From JBOGZD01 sp050697155 (GTDB lineage: Bacteria; Actinomycetota; Thermoleophilia; Solirubrobacterales; 70-9): DNA of 64,000 nt. The notes beneath the pieces are model-generated. The model made no database searches. It was not told the origin of the DNA and saw nothing but the letters and a program-made list of their open reading frames with translations. Made by a program: the position numbers and the translations under genes. The stretch lies in contig JBOGZD010000002.1 in the NCBI GenBank assembly GCA_050697155.1, forward strand, positions 5,545 through 69,544. The letters are read 5' to 3'. This document shows positions 8,599 to 17,076 of this stretch, piece after piece (the stretch's first letter is position 1; every line of letters starts with the position of its first letter).

Positions 8599-9294
8599 AT
8601 GATGGTGCGACGCCAAGGCTCGTGGCGCGGCCCGTGGCTTCGACCCGGACGCCGGCTGCCGCCGCGCAATCCGCTGCTCGCGGCGATCGGCGAGGCGGAC
8701 CAGGCGGTGCTGCGCTTCCTGCGCACGCGGGGACACTCCGAGCCGGTCGAGACGCTGATGAAGGCGCTCGGGCTCTGCGGTGAGTACGCGGCGATCTGGG
8801 TCGCCTCCGGCGCGGTCGGGGCCTCGATCGACCATCGCCGTCGCAGCCAGTGGATCGCCGCTGCCGGGACCGGGCCGGTGGCGATCGGGGTCAACTTCCT
8901 GGTCAAGGTGACGGTGGGCCGCGAGCGCCCGCTGATCGAGGAGCACCCGCCGCTCGCTCGCGCGCCGACCAAGCTCTCGTTCCCCTCCGCGCACGCGACC
9001 TCGTCGGTGGCCGCTGCGACCGCGATCGGTCGGGTGGAGCCGCGCGCGCGGCCGGCGGCCTTCGGGCTCGCGGCGGCGATCTGCGCCGGTCGCCCCTACC
9101 TCGGCATGCACTACCCGTCCGACGTGCTCGCCGGGGCGGCTCTCGGGGCCGCACTGGGGTCGCTGGTGCCTGGGCTCGGCGCCCCGCCGACCGAGGAGCG
9201 GCTCTTCGACCTCGCCGCGGCCGCGAACGAGCGCGCCCCGACCAACGGCGAGGTCGCAGCGGAGGCGGTCGGGCATCCGGGCGCTGCCGGCTAG
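8599..9294 (+). CDS. PAP2 family phosphatase
   Basis: Integral membrane lipid-phosphatase-type protein of about 231 residues. The three PAP2 motifs are present: KVTVGRERP, SFPSAHATSS and GRPYLGMHYPSDVLAG, supplying the Lys/Arg, His and Arg/His catalytic residues. A TATCCT box (8584-8589) ends 6 nt before GTG 8596 and 9 nt before ATG 8599, so the true start may be the GTG one codon upstream. The substrate could be undecaprenyl diphosphate or phosphatidate; sequence does not decide. Confidence 0.87.
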   Translation: MMVRRQGSWRGPWLRPGRRLPPRNPLLAAIGEADQAVLRFLRTRGHSEPVETLMKALGLCGEYAAIWVASGAVGASIDHRRRSQWIAAAGTGPVAIGVNFLVKVTVGRERPLIEEHPPLARAPTKLSFPSAHATSSVAAATAIGRVEPRARPAAFGLAAAICAGRPYLGMHYPSDVLAGAALGAALGSLVPGLGAPPTEERLFDLAAAANERAPTNGEVAAEAVGHPGAAG

Positions 9295-9303
9295 GACAGG
9301 TCC

Positions 9304-10380
9304 GTGAAGGTCGGCATCGTCGGCCTGCCGAACGCCGGTAAGTCGACCCTGTTCAACGCGCTCACCCGCGCCGGCGCCGAGACCGCGGAATACCCGTTCA
9401 CCACGATCGACCCGAACGTCGCCGTCGTCCCGATCCCCGACGAGCGCGTGGACCAGGTGGCGGCGACCGTGGGCTCGACCGAGGTGGTGCCCGAGACGAT
9501 CGAGTTCGACGACATCGCCGGGCTGGTCAGGGGCGCGTCCGCGGGCGAGGGGCTGGGAAACCGGTTCCTGGCGGCGATCCGCGAGACCGACGCGATCTGC
9601 CACATCGTCCGCTGCCACGAGGCCGGCTCGGTGCCGCATCCCGAGGGAACGGTCGACCCGGTTCGCGACGCCGAGCTGGTCGAGGCAGAGCTCTGCGCCG
9701 CCGACCTCGAGCAGGCCGAGGGCCGGCTCGAGCGAGTGACCCGGGAGGCCCACTCGGGCGACGCCGAGGCGATCGCCGAGCGCGGCTGGCTCGAGGCGGC
9801 CGTCGACGCGCTCGCCGCCGGAAGCGCGGTTCGAAGCGTGCCGGTGCCTGGCGCCGCGGCCGGCGCGCCGGGACGGCTACAGGCGCTGACCTCGAAGCCG
9901 GTGCTCTACGTCGCCAACGTCGACGAGGGAGTCGATCGGGTCCCGGCCACGCTCGCCGAGCACGCCGAGGCCGCGGGGGCTGCGGCGCTCGCGATCAGCG
10001 CCAGGGTCGAGGCCGATCTCGCCGACCTCGAGGACCCCGGCGAGGCAGCCGAGCTTCGCGACGGGCTGGGGATCGGTGAGGCGGGGCTCGATCGCCTCGT
10101 CCGCGCGGCCTTCGACCTGCTCGGGCTGATCACCTTCTTCACCGCCCACGCCGGCGCCGAGGCGACCGCGCGCGAGCTGCCCGAAGGAGCGACCGCCTGG
10201 GACGCGGCCGGCAGGGTGCACACGGACTTTCAGCGCGACTTCGTCCGCGCCGAGGTGATCGGCTGGCGCGAGCTGGTCGACGCCGGCGGCTACGCCTCGG
10301 CCCGCGATCGCGGGACCGTGCGCACCGAGGGCCGCGACTACGTCGTCGCCGACGGCGACGTGATCAACATCAGAACATGA
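9304..10380 (+). CDS. ychF: Redox-regulated ATPase / GTP-binding protein YchF (OLA1 family)
   Basis: 358-residue Obg-family P-loop protein. G1 is GLPNAGKS, the switch region is YPFTTIDPNV, G3 is DDIAGLV and the altered G4 is NVDE, the usual YchF change from NKxD that gives ATP preference. The C-terminal TGS-like domain ends in the conserved TEGRDYVVADGDVINIR. It is ribosome-associated in other bacteria. A weak -10 (TAGGAC, 9292-9297) lies 6 nt before the GTG start. A large hairpin follows directly. Confidence 0.95.
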   Translation: MKVGIVGLPNAGKSTLFNALTRAGAETAEYPFTTIDPNVAVVPIPDERVDQVAATVGSTEVVPETIEFDDIAGLVRGASAGEGLGNRFLAAIRETDAICHIVRCHEAGSVPHPEGTVDPVRDAELVEAELCAADLEQAEGRLERVTREAHSGDAEAIAERGWLEAAVDALAAGSAVRSVPVPGAAAGAPGRLQALTSKPVLYVANVDEGVDRVPATLAEHAEAAGAAALAISARVEADLADLEDPGEAAELRDGLGIGEAGLDRLVRAAFDLLGLITFFTAHAGAEATARELPEGATAWDAAGRVHTDFQRDFVRAEVIGWRELVDAGGYASARDRGTVRTEGRDYVVADGDVINIRT

Positions 10381-10438
10381 CCGCGGCTCTTACCTGGCGC
10401 TTCGCCATCGCGCGAAGGGCCTGGCGCCAGAGCCGCGG
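10381..10438. terminator. Long bidirectional hairpin between ychF and the transglycosylase gene
   Basis: Outer arms CCGCGGCTCT (10381-10390) and AGAGCCGCGG (10429-10438) pair perfectly. An inner CTTCGC/GCGAAG stem lies within a further GC-rich pairing. It sits between convergent gene ends, so it can serve both strands. Confidence 0.7.
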
Positions 10439-10459
10439 GTTCCCGGCACTTCGCCTCAA

Positions 10460-11995
10460 TCAGGGCTCCTCGCGGAGCAGCTCGCGGCCGAGCTCAGAGA
10501 CGGTGACGTGGATCGCCGCGGGCTCGACCGCGTAGTCGATCAGCGCCAGCGCGCTCAGCCGGTCGAGCACGAACTGGAACGCCTCCGCCTGGCGCCCGTT
10601 CTCGTACCGACGCAGGACGTCGAACGACCATCCGGTGGTGTGCAGCGAGTACTCGTTGGTCGCCTCGGGGTTGTCGCCGGCGAGCAGCTCCTGGGAGGAG
10701 AGGTCGCGGACCGTGCTCGAGATTCGCAGCGCAGCACTCGAGCCCGAGAGCTCGCGCACTAGCTGCGCGAGATAGCCGAGCGTCGCCAGCGCCTCCGGGC
10801 GCAGCGCCCGGTAGAGCTCGACCGGCTGGTCGAGCTCTGGCGCGAGCTCGCCCATCTGGTTCGCCGGCAGCCAGCCGAGCCGCGATGAGACCGGCAGCGG
10901 GACCAGGTGGCCGTCGCGAAGCGCCGCCTCGAGGTCGCCGGGATCCTCGAACACCTCGGTCTCCTCCTCGGGGTGAAAGACCTCCTCCAGGGTCGCCTTC
11001 GCGGTCGCCAGCGCGGCGGTCTCGACGAGCCGGTCGGAATCGTTGCGGTAAAGGCGCATCACCCCCTCCGAGGCGCGCACCTTCCACAGGTAGTCCGAGG
11101 ACTCGTCGCCGAACCCGGTCAGCAGCTCGTGCGCCTCGCGGTGGGAGTCGGGCGAGGAGTCGAAGTAGAGCTGGGCGTAGGTGAGCGCGTCGGCGGCGAC
11201 CAGCGCTCCGATCGGCCCCTCGCCCTCGTCGCCGGCGTAGGCCCGGATCACGTTCTCCAGGTTGCCGATCCCCATGTGGTAAGAGGCGATCGCGAGGTCG
11301 TCGGCGCCGAAGCGCTCGCGGGCGATCTCGAGGTAGGTGGCGGCGCCGTCGATCGCCGCCTCGGGGTTGAAGCGCTGGTCGACCGCCGCTCGCTCGGCGC
11401 GCAGCCGCTTCGCCTCGGCGGCCGACTCGGCCTTCGCGATCCGCTTGGTGATCGCCACGCTGCGCTCGAGGTCGACGCTCATCCCGAGCAGCTCGGTCGC
11501 GGTCGAGGGGATGATCTGCGCCAGCCCCGAGGCGGCCTCGGGGGTCGGGCCCGCGGTCACCTCCGGGCGCCCGGCGCTCTCGAGGAAGATGACCGCCTCG
11601 ACCGTGTCCGGGTCGACGCCGTGGCGGCCGGCGGCCGCCTCGATCTCATCGCGCCAGGCGGCGGTTCGCCGCGCCGAGGCGATCGCGCCTCCGGGGCTCT
11701 TGGCGTAGATCACGTGCGAGGCGCCGGTCGCGGCCCGCGCCTCGAAGCGCTCCCGGCGGGGGGGATCCCACGCGAGCGGGTCGACCGAGGGGTTCTGCGG
11801 GTCGGCCGCCGCGCTCGCCTCGCCGGCGATCCCCGCGACGCGGGCATCGAGCGGCTCGCGCTCGCCGAGGCCGAGCGCCAGCGGAATCGCGGCGACGATC
11901 GCCGCCGCGACCACAAGCAGCAGCACGCCGCCGACGGCGCGGACGAGGTCGTCCCTGCCGGATCGCTGCTCGCGAATCGAATCGTCGTCCCGCAC
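10460..11995 (-). CDS. Lytic transglycosylase (SLT) with C-terminal DUF5715-like domain
   Basis: 511-residue membrane-anchored cell-wall enzyme. One transmembrane helix at about 21-42; SLT domain with the catalytic Glu in VIFLESAGRPEV (E139) and the ASGLAQIIPSTA and ASYHMGIGNL motifs. The C-terminal part (RISSTVRDLSSQELLAG...SLHTTGWSFDV) has the R/S/H/D pattern of DUF5715/M15-like domains. A combined glycan-cleaving and peptide-binding or peptide-cleaving role is inferred. GTG 11995 is the start because TAACAT (12004-12009, minus strand) ends 8 nt before it. That -10 overlaps the -10 of the divergent gene. Confidence 0.85.
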   Translation of the reverse strand: MRDDDSIREQRSGRDDLVRAVGGVLLLVVAAAIVAAIPLALGLGEREPLDARVAGIAGEASAAADPQNPSVDPLAWDPPRRERFEARAATGASHVIYAKSPGGAIASARRTAAWRDEIEAAAGRHGVDPDTVEAVIFLESAGRPEVTAGPTPEAASGLAQIIPSTATELLGMSVDLERSVAITKRIAKAESAAEAKRLRAERAAVDQRFNPEAAIDGAATYLEIARERFGADDLAIASYHMGIGNLENVIRAYAGDEGEGPIGALVAADALTYAQLYFDSSPDSHREAHELLTGFGDESSDYLWKVRASEGVMRLYRNDSDRLVETAALATAKATLEEVFHPEEETEVFEDPGDLEAALRDGHLVPLPVSSRLGWLPANQMGELAPELDQPVELYRALRPEALATLGYLAQLVRELSGSSAALRISSTVRDLSSQELLAGDNPEATNEYSLHTTGWSFDVLRRYENGRQAEAFQFVLDRLSALALIDYAVEPAAIHVTVSELGRELLREEP

Positions 11996-12003
11996 GCCGT
12001 GCG

Positions 12004-12013
12004 ATGTTAGGTT
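12004..12013. promoter_or_regulatory. Overlapping divergent -10 boxes sharing one TA
   Basis: The 10-mer ATGTTAGGTT contains TAGGTT (12008-12013) on the plus strand, 7 nt before GTG 12021, and TAACAT (12009 down to 12004) on the minus strand, 8 nt before GTG 11995. The TA at 12008-12009 is common to both. Start codons are 26 bp apart. Confidence 0.65.
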
Positions 12014-12020
12014 CCGCGTC

Positions 12021-13007
12021 GTGCGGACCGAGGCGCGCTTTCCGGCTGTCGCAGACGGAGCCGGGCACTACGAGAGCTTGTACATCAAGGCGACGCGGCC
12101 GGGAGGCGGCCGCGGGATCTGGATCCGCCACACCGTCCACAAGCGGCCCGGGGCGGAGGCAAGCGCGTCGTTGTGGTTCACGCTCTTCGACGCCGAGTCC
12201 GACGGTCCCAGGGCGACCAAGCTGACCCTGCCGGCGACCGAGCTCGCCGCCCCCGACGGCGCCTACATCCGGGTCGGCGACGCGCTGCTCGAGCCCGGTC
12301 GCGCCGGCGGCAGCGCGGAGACCGAGGCGATGTCGGTCTCCTGGGACCTGCGCTTCGACTCCGGAGCCGAGGCGTTCCGGCACATGCCGTACGAGTTCCT
12401 CTACGGCGCGCCGCTGCCGAAGACGAAGTTCCTCTCCCCCTATCCGGACGCACGCTTCGACGGCTCCGTCACCGTCGACGGGGAGCAGATCGAGCTGGTC
12501 TCGTGGCCGGGGATGATCGGCCACAACTGGGGTGCCGAGCATGCCGAGCGCTGGACCTGGATCCAGGCGAACGAGTTCCGCGAGGGCGACGGCTACTTCG
12601 ATGCCGCGCTCGGCAGGGTCAAGGTCGGCCCGCTGACCACGCCGTGGATCGGCAACGCGATGCTGCGCCTCGACGGGGCCGAGCACCGCCTCGGCGGGTT
12701 CGACCGCATCCGCTCGACGACGATCGAGGACGAGCCGACCGAGTGCGCGTTCGAGCTCACCGGCAAGGGGGTCAAGGTCCGAGGCCGGGTCTCATCCGAG
12801 CCCCGCAACTTCGTCGCCTGGGTCTACGCGGACCCGGTCGGCCCCGAGCACAACACCCTCAACTGCTCGATCTCCGACCTCGAGCTGACCGTCGAGCGCA
12901 AGGGCGCCGAACCGCTGCGCCTCGAATCGATCGGCGCCGCCGCGTACGAGATCGGCATGCGCGAAACCGACCACGGCATCCCCCTCCAGCCATACCCGGA
13001 CGGCTGA
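12021..13007 (+). CDS. AttH/CrtC-like lipocalin-domain protein
   Basis: 328 residues with no signal peptide. The central SWPGMIGHNWGAEHAERWTWIQANEF block is the hallmark of the AttH / carotenoid 1,2-hydratase (CrtC) and tocopherol-cyclase-like superfamily, built of two lipocalin-like barrels acting on hydrophobic substrates. No carotenoid genes are nearby, so the substrate is unknown. The GTG start is fixed by TAGGTT ending 7 nt upstream. A 42-bp palindrome follows 23 bp after the stop. Confidence 0.7.
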   Translation: MRTEARFPAVADGAGHYESLYIKATRPGGGRGIWIRHTVHKRPGAEASASLWFTLFDAESDGPRATKLTLPATELAAPDGAYIRVGDALLEPGRAGGSAETEAMSVSWDLRFDSGAEAFRHMPYEFLYGAPLPKTKFLSPYPDARFDGSVTVDGEQIELVSWPGMIGHNWGAEHAERWTWIQANEFREGDGYFDAALGRVKVGPLTTPWIGNAMLRLDGAEHRLGGFDRIRSTTIEDEPTECAFELTGKGVKVRGRVSSEPRNFVAWVYADPVGPEHNTLNCSISDLELTVERKGAEPLRLESIGAAAYEIGMRETDHGIPLQPYPDG

Positions 13008-13030
13008 GCCGCGCTGCGGCGGATTCACCG

Positions 13031-13072
13031 ATTGACGAGTTATGGGGCCTATAGGGCACACAACTCATCAAC
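13031..13072. repeat. 42-bp palindromic repeat, copy A
   Basis: Begins ATTGACGAGTT, centre TATA, ends AACTCATCAAC; two 19-bp arms with 14 matching positions. It lies 23 bp after the AttH-like gene. Same length and layout as copies at 18595, 40495 and 41411. Confidence 0.75.
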
Positions 13073-13208
13073 GCGGGCGTCCTGATAGTCGGCCCACAGG
13101 TTCTCCAACGCGTGCTGGGATCGGCGGTCGGAATCGTCCTCGTCGTGACGATGCTCGCGGCTCTCCTGTCCGCCGGCGACTGAGGAGTTCCCGCGCCATA
13201 CTCGGGCC

Positions 13209-13553
13209 ATGTCCGCGCCGCTGATCGAGTTCCCGGCCGACGATCCCGACCGCGCCCGCCGGTTCTGGCGCGGAGTGCTCGGCGTCGAGCTCGCGCCGAG
13301 ACCTGCCGCCGCCGGTTCGGGGTGGGAGTCGGATGACGACGGTCTGCGCCTCGGCGTGCACGCGCGCGGGCCCGGGCCCGGCGATACCGCCGCCCTTCCG
13401 TATTTCACCGTCGCGGACCTCGCGGCGACGCTCGAGCGCGTCGGCGAGCTCGGCGGCTCGGTCATCCACCCGGGCGAGCGATGGGCGGTCTGCCGCGATT
13501 CCGAGGGAAGCCCGTTCGCGCTCGCCGCGGAAGACCCTCCCGAGACTCAGTGA
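13209..13553 (+). CDS. VOC family (glyoxalase-like) protein
   Basis: 114 residues forming a single glyoxalase/bleomycin-resistance module: IEFPADDPDRARRFWRGVLGVEL opens the first beta-alpha-beta unit and YFTVADLAATLERVGELGGSVIHPG the second. Ligand and function are unknown; metal residues are not obvious. CATACT (13197-13202) ends 6 nt before the ATG, suggesting leaderless transcription. Confidence 0.8.
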   Translation: MSAPLIEFPADDPDRARRFWRGVLGVELAPRPAAAGSGWESDDDGLRLGVHARGPGPGDTAALPYFTVADLAATLERVGELGGSVIHPGERWAVCRDSEGSPFALAAEDPPETQ

Positions 13554-13570
13554 TTGAGCGTCGCCAGGAT

Positions 13571-13588
13571 CCCCGCTAGCCGGCGGGG
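13571..13588. terminator. Short bidirectional hairpin between VOC and cyclase genes
   Basis: Stem CCCCGC (13571-13576) and GCGGGG (13583-13588) with a 6-nt loop, overlapping the last codons of the minus-strand cyclase gene and following the VOC stop by 17 bp. Confidence 0.45.
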
Positions 13589-14388
13589 ACGGCGGATCGC
13601 AGCGGTGGGAAGTCGGCGACCAGGTCGGCCGCTTGCACCTGGAAGAGATCCAGGGGCTCGGGCAGGCCGCGGAACCGCCACGCACCGAGGCTCCTCAGGC
13701 TGACTCCGTCCGGGACCGAGGCGTGGACCGCCCTCCGCACGGCGGACGACAACACGATCTGGCCGCCGTGCGCCGCAAAGCAGATGCGCGTGGCCGCATG
13801 GACCGAGAGGCCGATGTAACCCGCGGCGGTGAGGGCGGGACGACCGCGATGCAGCGCGATCCGCAGCCGCACGTCGAGCCCCTCGGGGCCAACGCCTGGC
13901 ATCGCCTGCTGAATCGCGAGCGCCGCCTCGAGCGCCGCGGGAGCCTGCTCGAAGACCGCGAAATGATCGTCCCCGCGGACGTCCACCTCGCGACCCCCGG
14001 CCTTCTGCACCGCCGCGCGCACGCGACGGCGGGCCTTGGTGAGCAAGGCGGCGTATTGGTCGTCGAGACGCGCAAGCAGCTCGGTCGAGCCCTCGATGTC
14101 AGTCAGCAGAAACGTGACAGTGCCCTTCGGCAGCCTCCGCTGCGGCTGCAGCTGGCGGTTGATGAAGCCGATGGGCAGAATCCCGTGCTTGTTCGCCGCC
14201 TTCAGCAGCCGGGTGCGCGCACGATCGCGTGACGCCTCGTCCTCGAAGGCGACCTGATTGAACCGCGCCAGGGCATTCCGGACGTGTGATGCGTCGTGAA
14301 TCGGAAGACGCCTACGGCCCTGCGAATCGATGTAGGCGAAGGCGCTGTCCGGAAGCTGTGCGCGCTCCTTCGCAGTGAGCGGTGGCAC
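13576..14388 (-). CDS. Class III adenylate/guanylate cyclase with N-terminal DUF6582-like domain
   Basis: 270 residues. The first 75 or so (LTAKERAQLPDSAFAYIDSQGRR...PIHDASHVRNALARFNQ) resemble the small DUF6582-type domain. The cyclase domain then follows: TVTFLLTDIEGSTELL (first metal Asp) and VRGDDHFAVFEQAP (second Asp), with VHAATRICFAAHGGQIVLSS for the transition-state region, where the usual Asn position is His, as in many actinobacterial members. There is no transmembrane segment. Activity is uncertain because the substrate-specifying residues are atypical. The start GTG 14388 is tentative. Confidence 0.8.
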   Translation of the reverse strand: MPPLTAKERAQLPDSAFAYIDSQGRRRLPIHDASHVRNALARFNQVAFEDEASRDRARTRLLKAANKHGILPIGFINRQLQPQRRLPKGTVTFLLTDIEGSTELLARLDDQYAALLTKARRRVRAAVQKAGGREVDVRGDDHFAVFEQAPAALEAALAIQQAMPGVGPEGLDVRLRIALHRGRPALTAAGYIGLSVHAATRICFAAHGGQIVLSSAVRRAVHASVPDGVSLRSLGAWRFRGLPEPLDLFQVQAADLVADFPPLRSAVPAG

Positions 14389-14415
14389 GTCCGGATGATC
14401 GCAAGTACGACCGGC

Positions 14416-15513
14416 TCAGTGCACGAACTTCGCCCAGGTCGAGCGGAGGCTGAGGCGGGCGCGGAGGGTGTCGCCGGTGACCTCGGTCGAGCCCTTGCTG
14501 CCGACCACACGGGCGCGGACGATGCGGGGGGAGCGGCCGCGCTTGAGCACCTCGATCCGGCGCAGCTCGCCCCGGAAGAGCTTGTCGAGCTCGTCCTCCA
14601 TCTCGTCGTCGGAGAACCTCATCTTCCACTTGTGGACCGGGGAGATGTCGTCGAACGGGTCCTTGACCGACTTCAGGTAGGGAAGCGGGTTGCCGCCGCT
14701 GAAGCCGAATTCCGAGTTCTCGGTCTGGCCGCCGGAGGTGGAGAAGTAGTAGGTGATCGCCGGCTCGCCCCGGTACTTGACCACCTTGCGGCGGGTGGCC
14801 TTGACCGCCTTGTTGGTCGCTCGGGTCTCCGAGGAGCGCCCGCCGTAGACCTGGCTGCGGGTGTCGGCGTAGTGGTCGAAGGGACCCCCGCGCTCGGTCG
14901 CGAGGCCGTAGGAGCGGGCGACCACCGCCTGCGCCCGCAGCGCCTGCCTCGGCCATGAGCTCGGCACCTCGTTCGCGACCACGCCCTTGACGTAGTCCTC
15001 GAGCCCGAGCGAGTTGATCACCATCAGGTCGCCGCCGTCGGCGCGAGCGACGAGGCTGCCGCGGTAGCGACCGAAGCCCTCGATCCGGATCCTGCCCGGG
15101 CCCTTCGCCGATCCCTCGGCCCCGCATCCCGCCAGCCGCTCGCCGCCGCTTGCCAGCTCGACCCCACCGCCCTTGGCCGCCAGCACGTAGTCGCGCTTCG
15201 GATTGAGCCGCTTCCCACACGCCGCCCGCGCGCCGCTGAACCCGACGCTTCCCTGCCCCGAGCCGAGCAACACCCGGACGGGCTTACCGCCCGCCTTGCC
15301 GACCTTGGTGTGGCGGTAGTAGTGGTCGAGGATCTGCTTGTAGCCCCGCCCGTGCTGGGCCATCCCGTAGGCGCCGTACTGGCTCAGGCCGACGCCGTGG
15401 CCGAAGCCGCGGCCCTTGACCGTCCACGCGGCGTCCGCCGCCGCGGGCATGGCCATCGCCAAGGCCGCGAGCGCGCTCCCCAGCAGCGTCCGTTTTGCCG
15501 TCATTCGCGACAT
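14416..15513 (-). CDS. SpoIID/LytB domain secreted protein
   Basis: 365 residues. A signal peptide (TLLGSALAALAMAMPAAADA, cleavage near AAADA-AW) is followed by the SpoIID/LytB fold with GLEDYVKGVVANEVPSSWPRQALRAQAVVARSYGLA, the catalytic Glu lying in NEVP. Members are peptidoglycan lytic transglycosylases or amidase enhancers. The open frame extends to ATG 15564, but ATG 15513 or 15504 gives a normal signal peptide. A GGAGG-like site lies about 20 nt upstream, so the start is not certain. It diverges from gabD. Confidence 0.82.
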   Translation of the reverse strand: MSRMTAKRTLLGSALAALAMAMPAAADAAWTVKGRGFGHGVGLSQYGAYGMAQHGRGYKQILDHYYRHTKVGKAGGKPVRVLLGSGQGSVGFSGARAACGKRLNPKRDYVLAAKGGGVELASGGERLAGCGAEGSAKGPGRIRIEGFGRYRGSLVARADGGDLMVINSLGLEDYVKGVVANEVPSSWPRQALRAQAVVARSYGLATERGGPFDHYADTRSQVYGGRSSETRATNKAVKATRRKVVKYRGEPAITYYFSTSGGQTENSEFGFSGGNPLPYLKSVKDPFDDISPVHKWKMRFSDDEMEDELDKLFRGELRRIEVLKRGRSPRIVRARVVGSKGSTEVTGDTLRARLSLRSTWAKFVH

Positions 15514-15584
15514 CTTCGACTTGAACAGATCCGTGCCTCCAAGGTCGCGGTTCGGGCAATTCATTGCGGGTACGCTGGGCAGGG

Positions 15585-17051
15585 ATGGCGATCGCGACCA
15601 CGGAGCAATCGGTCCTCGACGCGGTGCCCAACCGGCTGCTGATCGGCGGCGAGTGGCGGGAGGCGAGCGACGGCGCGACGCTAGCGGTCGAGGACCCGGC
15701 CGCCGCCGAGACGATCCGCGAGGTCGCCGACGCCACCCCCGAGGACGCCCAGGCGGCGCTCGACGCGGCCTGCGAGGCGCAGCCCGCCTGGGCGGCGACG
15801 CCGCCGAACGAGCGCGGCGAGGTCCTCTGGCGCGCCTTCGAGGCGCTCAACGACCGTGCCGACGAGCTCGCGCTGGTGATGACGCTGGAGATGGGCAAGG
15901 CGGTGGCCGAGTCGAAGGCCGAGATCGCCTACGCGGCCGAGTTCTTCCGCTGGTTCTCGGGCGAGGCGCTGCGGATCGAGGGCAACTACAAGGTCGCCGG
16001 CAACGCCGCCTCGCGGGTGCTGGTGATGCGCCAGCCGGTCGGCCCCTGTTACTTCATCACCCCCTGGAACTTCCCCACCGCGATGGGGACCCGCAAGATC
16101 GGCCCGGCGATCGCCGCCGGGTGCGCGATGGTCTGGAAGCCCGCCCAGCAGACGCCGCTGTCGGCGCTGGCGCTGGCCGAGGTCCTTGCCGGGGCGGGGC
16201 TGCCGGACGGGGTCCTGAACGTGATCACGAGCTCGTCCTCGAGCGGTGTCTCCGCGCCGATCATCTCCGACCCGCGGTTGCGCAAGCTGAGCTTCACGGG
16301 CTCGACCGAAGTCGGCCGCAAGCTGATCGCCCAGTCGGCCGACAACGTCCTGCGGGTGTCGATGGAGCTCGGTGGCAACGCCCCGTTCCTGATCTTCGAC
16401 GACGCCGATCTCGACGCCGCGATCGAGGGCGCGATGACGGCGAAGATGCGCAACATCGGCGAGGCCTGCACCTCGGCGAACCGCTTCCACGTCGCCGACC
16501 CGGTCGCGGCGGAGTTCGCCGAGCGGCTCGGCGAGCGCATGGGCTCGCTCCGGCTCGGCCGCGGCACCGAGGAGGGCGTCGACGTCGGCCCGCTGATCGA
16601 CGACGACCAGCGGTCGAAGGTGACCGAGCTGGTGAACGATGCGATCGAGAGGGGCGCCAGGGCGGTGGTCGGCGGCGGCGCCCGGGACGGCGCCGGCTAC
16701 TTCTACGAGCCCACCGTGCTCGGCGACGTCCCCGACGGCGCCCGGGTGCTGAAGGAGGAGATCTTCGGCCCGGTCGCCCCGGTGAAGGGCTTCGGCTCCG
16801 AGGAGGAGGCGATCGCGGCCGCCAACGACACCGAGTACGGCCTGGTCGCCTACGTTTACACCCGAGACCTCAATCGCGCGCTGCGCGTCTGCGAGGGCCT
16901 CGAGACCGGGATGATCGGGCTCAACCAGGGCATGGTCTCCAACGCCGGCGCCCCGTTCGGCGGGGTCAAGCAGTCAGGGATCGGCCGCGAGGGCGGCCGC
17001 GAGGGGATCGACGAGTACCTGGAGACCAAGTACGTCGCGGTCAACCTCTGA
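15585..17051 (+). CDS. gabD: NAD(P)-dependent succinate-semialdehyde dehydrogenase family protein
   Basis: 488-residue aldehyde dehydrogenase. The catalytic Cys is in NIGEACTSANRF, the general base Glu in MELGGNAPFLIF, and cofactor-site text includes FTGSTEVGRKL and PWNFPTAMGTRKI. The pattern best fits GabD/SSADH, which feeds 4-aminobutyrate carbon into the TCA cycle; other aldehydes are possible. TACGCT (15571-15576) ends 8 nt before ATG 15585, which decides this start over ATG 15564. The lnt-like gene follows after 25 bp. Confidence 0.85.
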   Translation: MAIATTEQSVLDAVPNRLLIGGEWREASDGATLAVEDPAAAETIREVADATPEDAQAALDAACEAQPAWAATPPNERGEVLWRAFEALNDRADELALVMTLEMGKAVAESKAEIAYAAEFFRWFSGEALRIEGNYKVAGNAASRVLVMRQPVGPCYFITPWNFPTAMGTRKIGPAIAAGCAMVWKPAQQTPLSALALAEVLAGAGLPDGVLNVITSSSSSGVSAPIISDPRLRKLSFTGSTEVGRKLIAQSADNVLRVSMELGGNAPFLIFDDADLDAAIEGAMTAKMRNIGEACTSANRFHVADPVAAEFAERLGERMGSLRLGRGTEEGVDVGPLIDDDQRSKVTELVNDAIERGARAVVGGGARDGAGYFYEPTVLGDVPDGARVLKEEIFGPVAPVKGFGSEEEAIAAANDTEYGLVAYVYTRDLNRALRVCEGLETGMIGLNQGMVSNAGAPFGGVKQSGIGREGGREGIDEYLETKYVAVNL

Positions 17052-17076
17052 GCGCCTGCGCCCGGCCGATCGTCCG

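Noticed and set aside
13553..13594. Fifth copy of the 42-bp palindrome after the VOC gene
   Set aside because: It starts ATTGAGCG like the others but lacks the right arm and TCAAY end; only a short unrelated hairpin follows.
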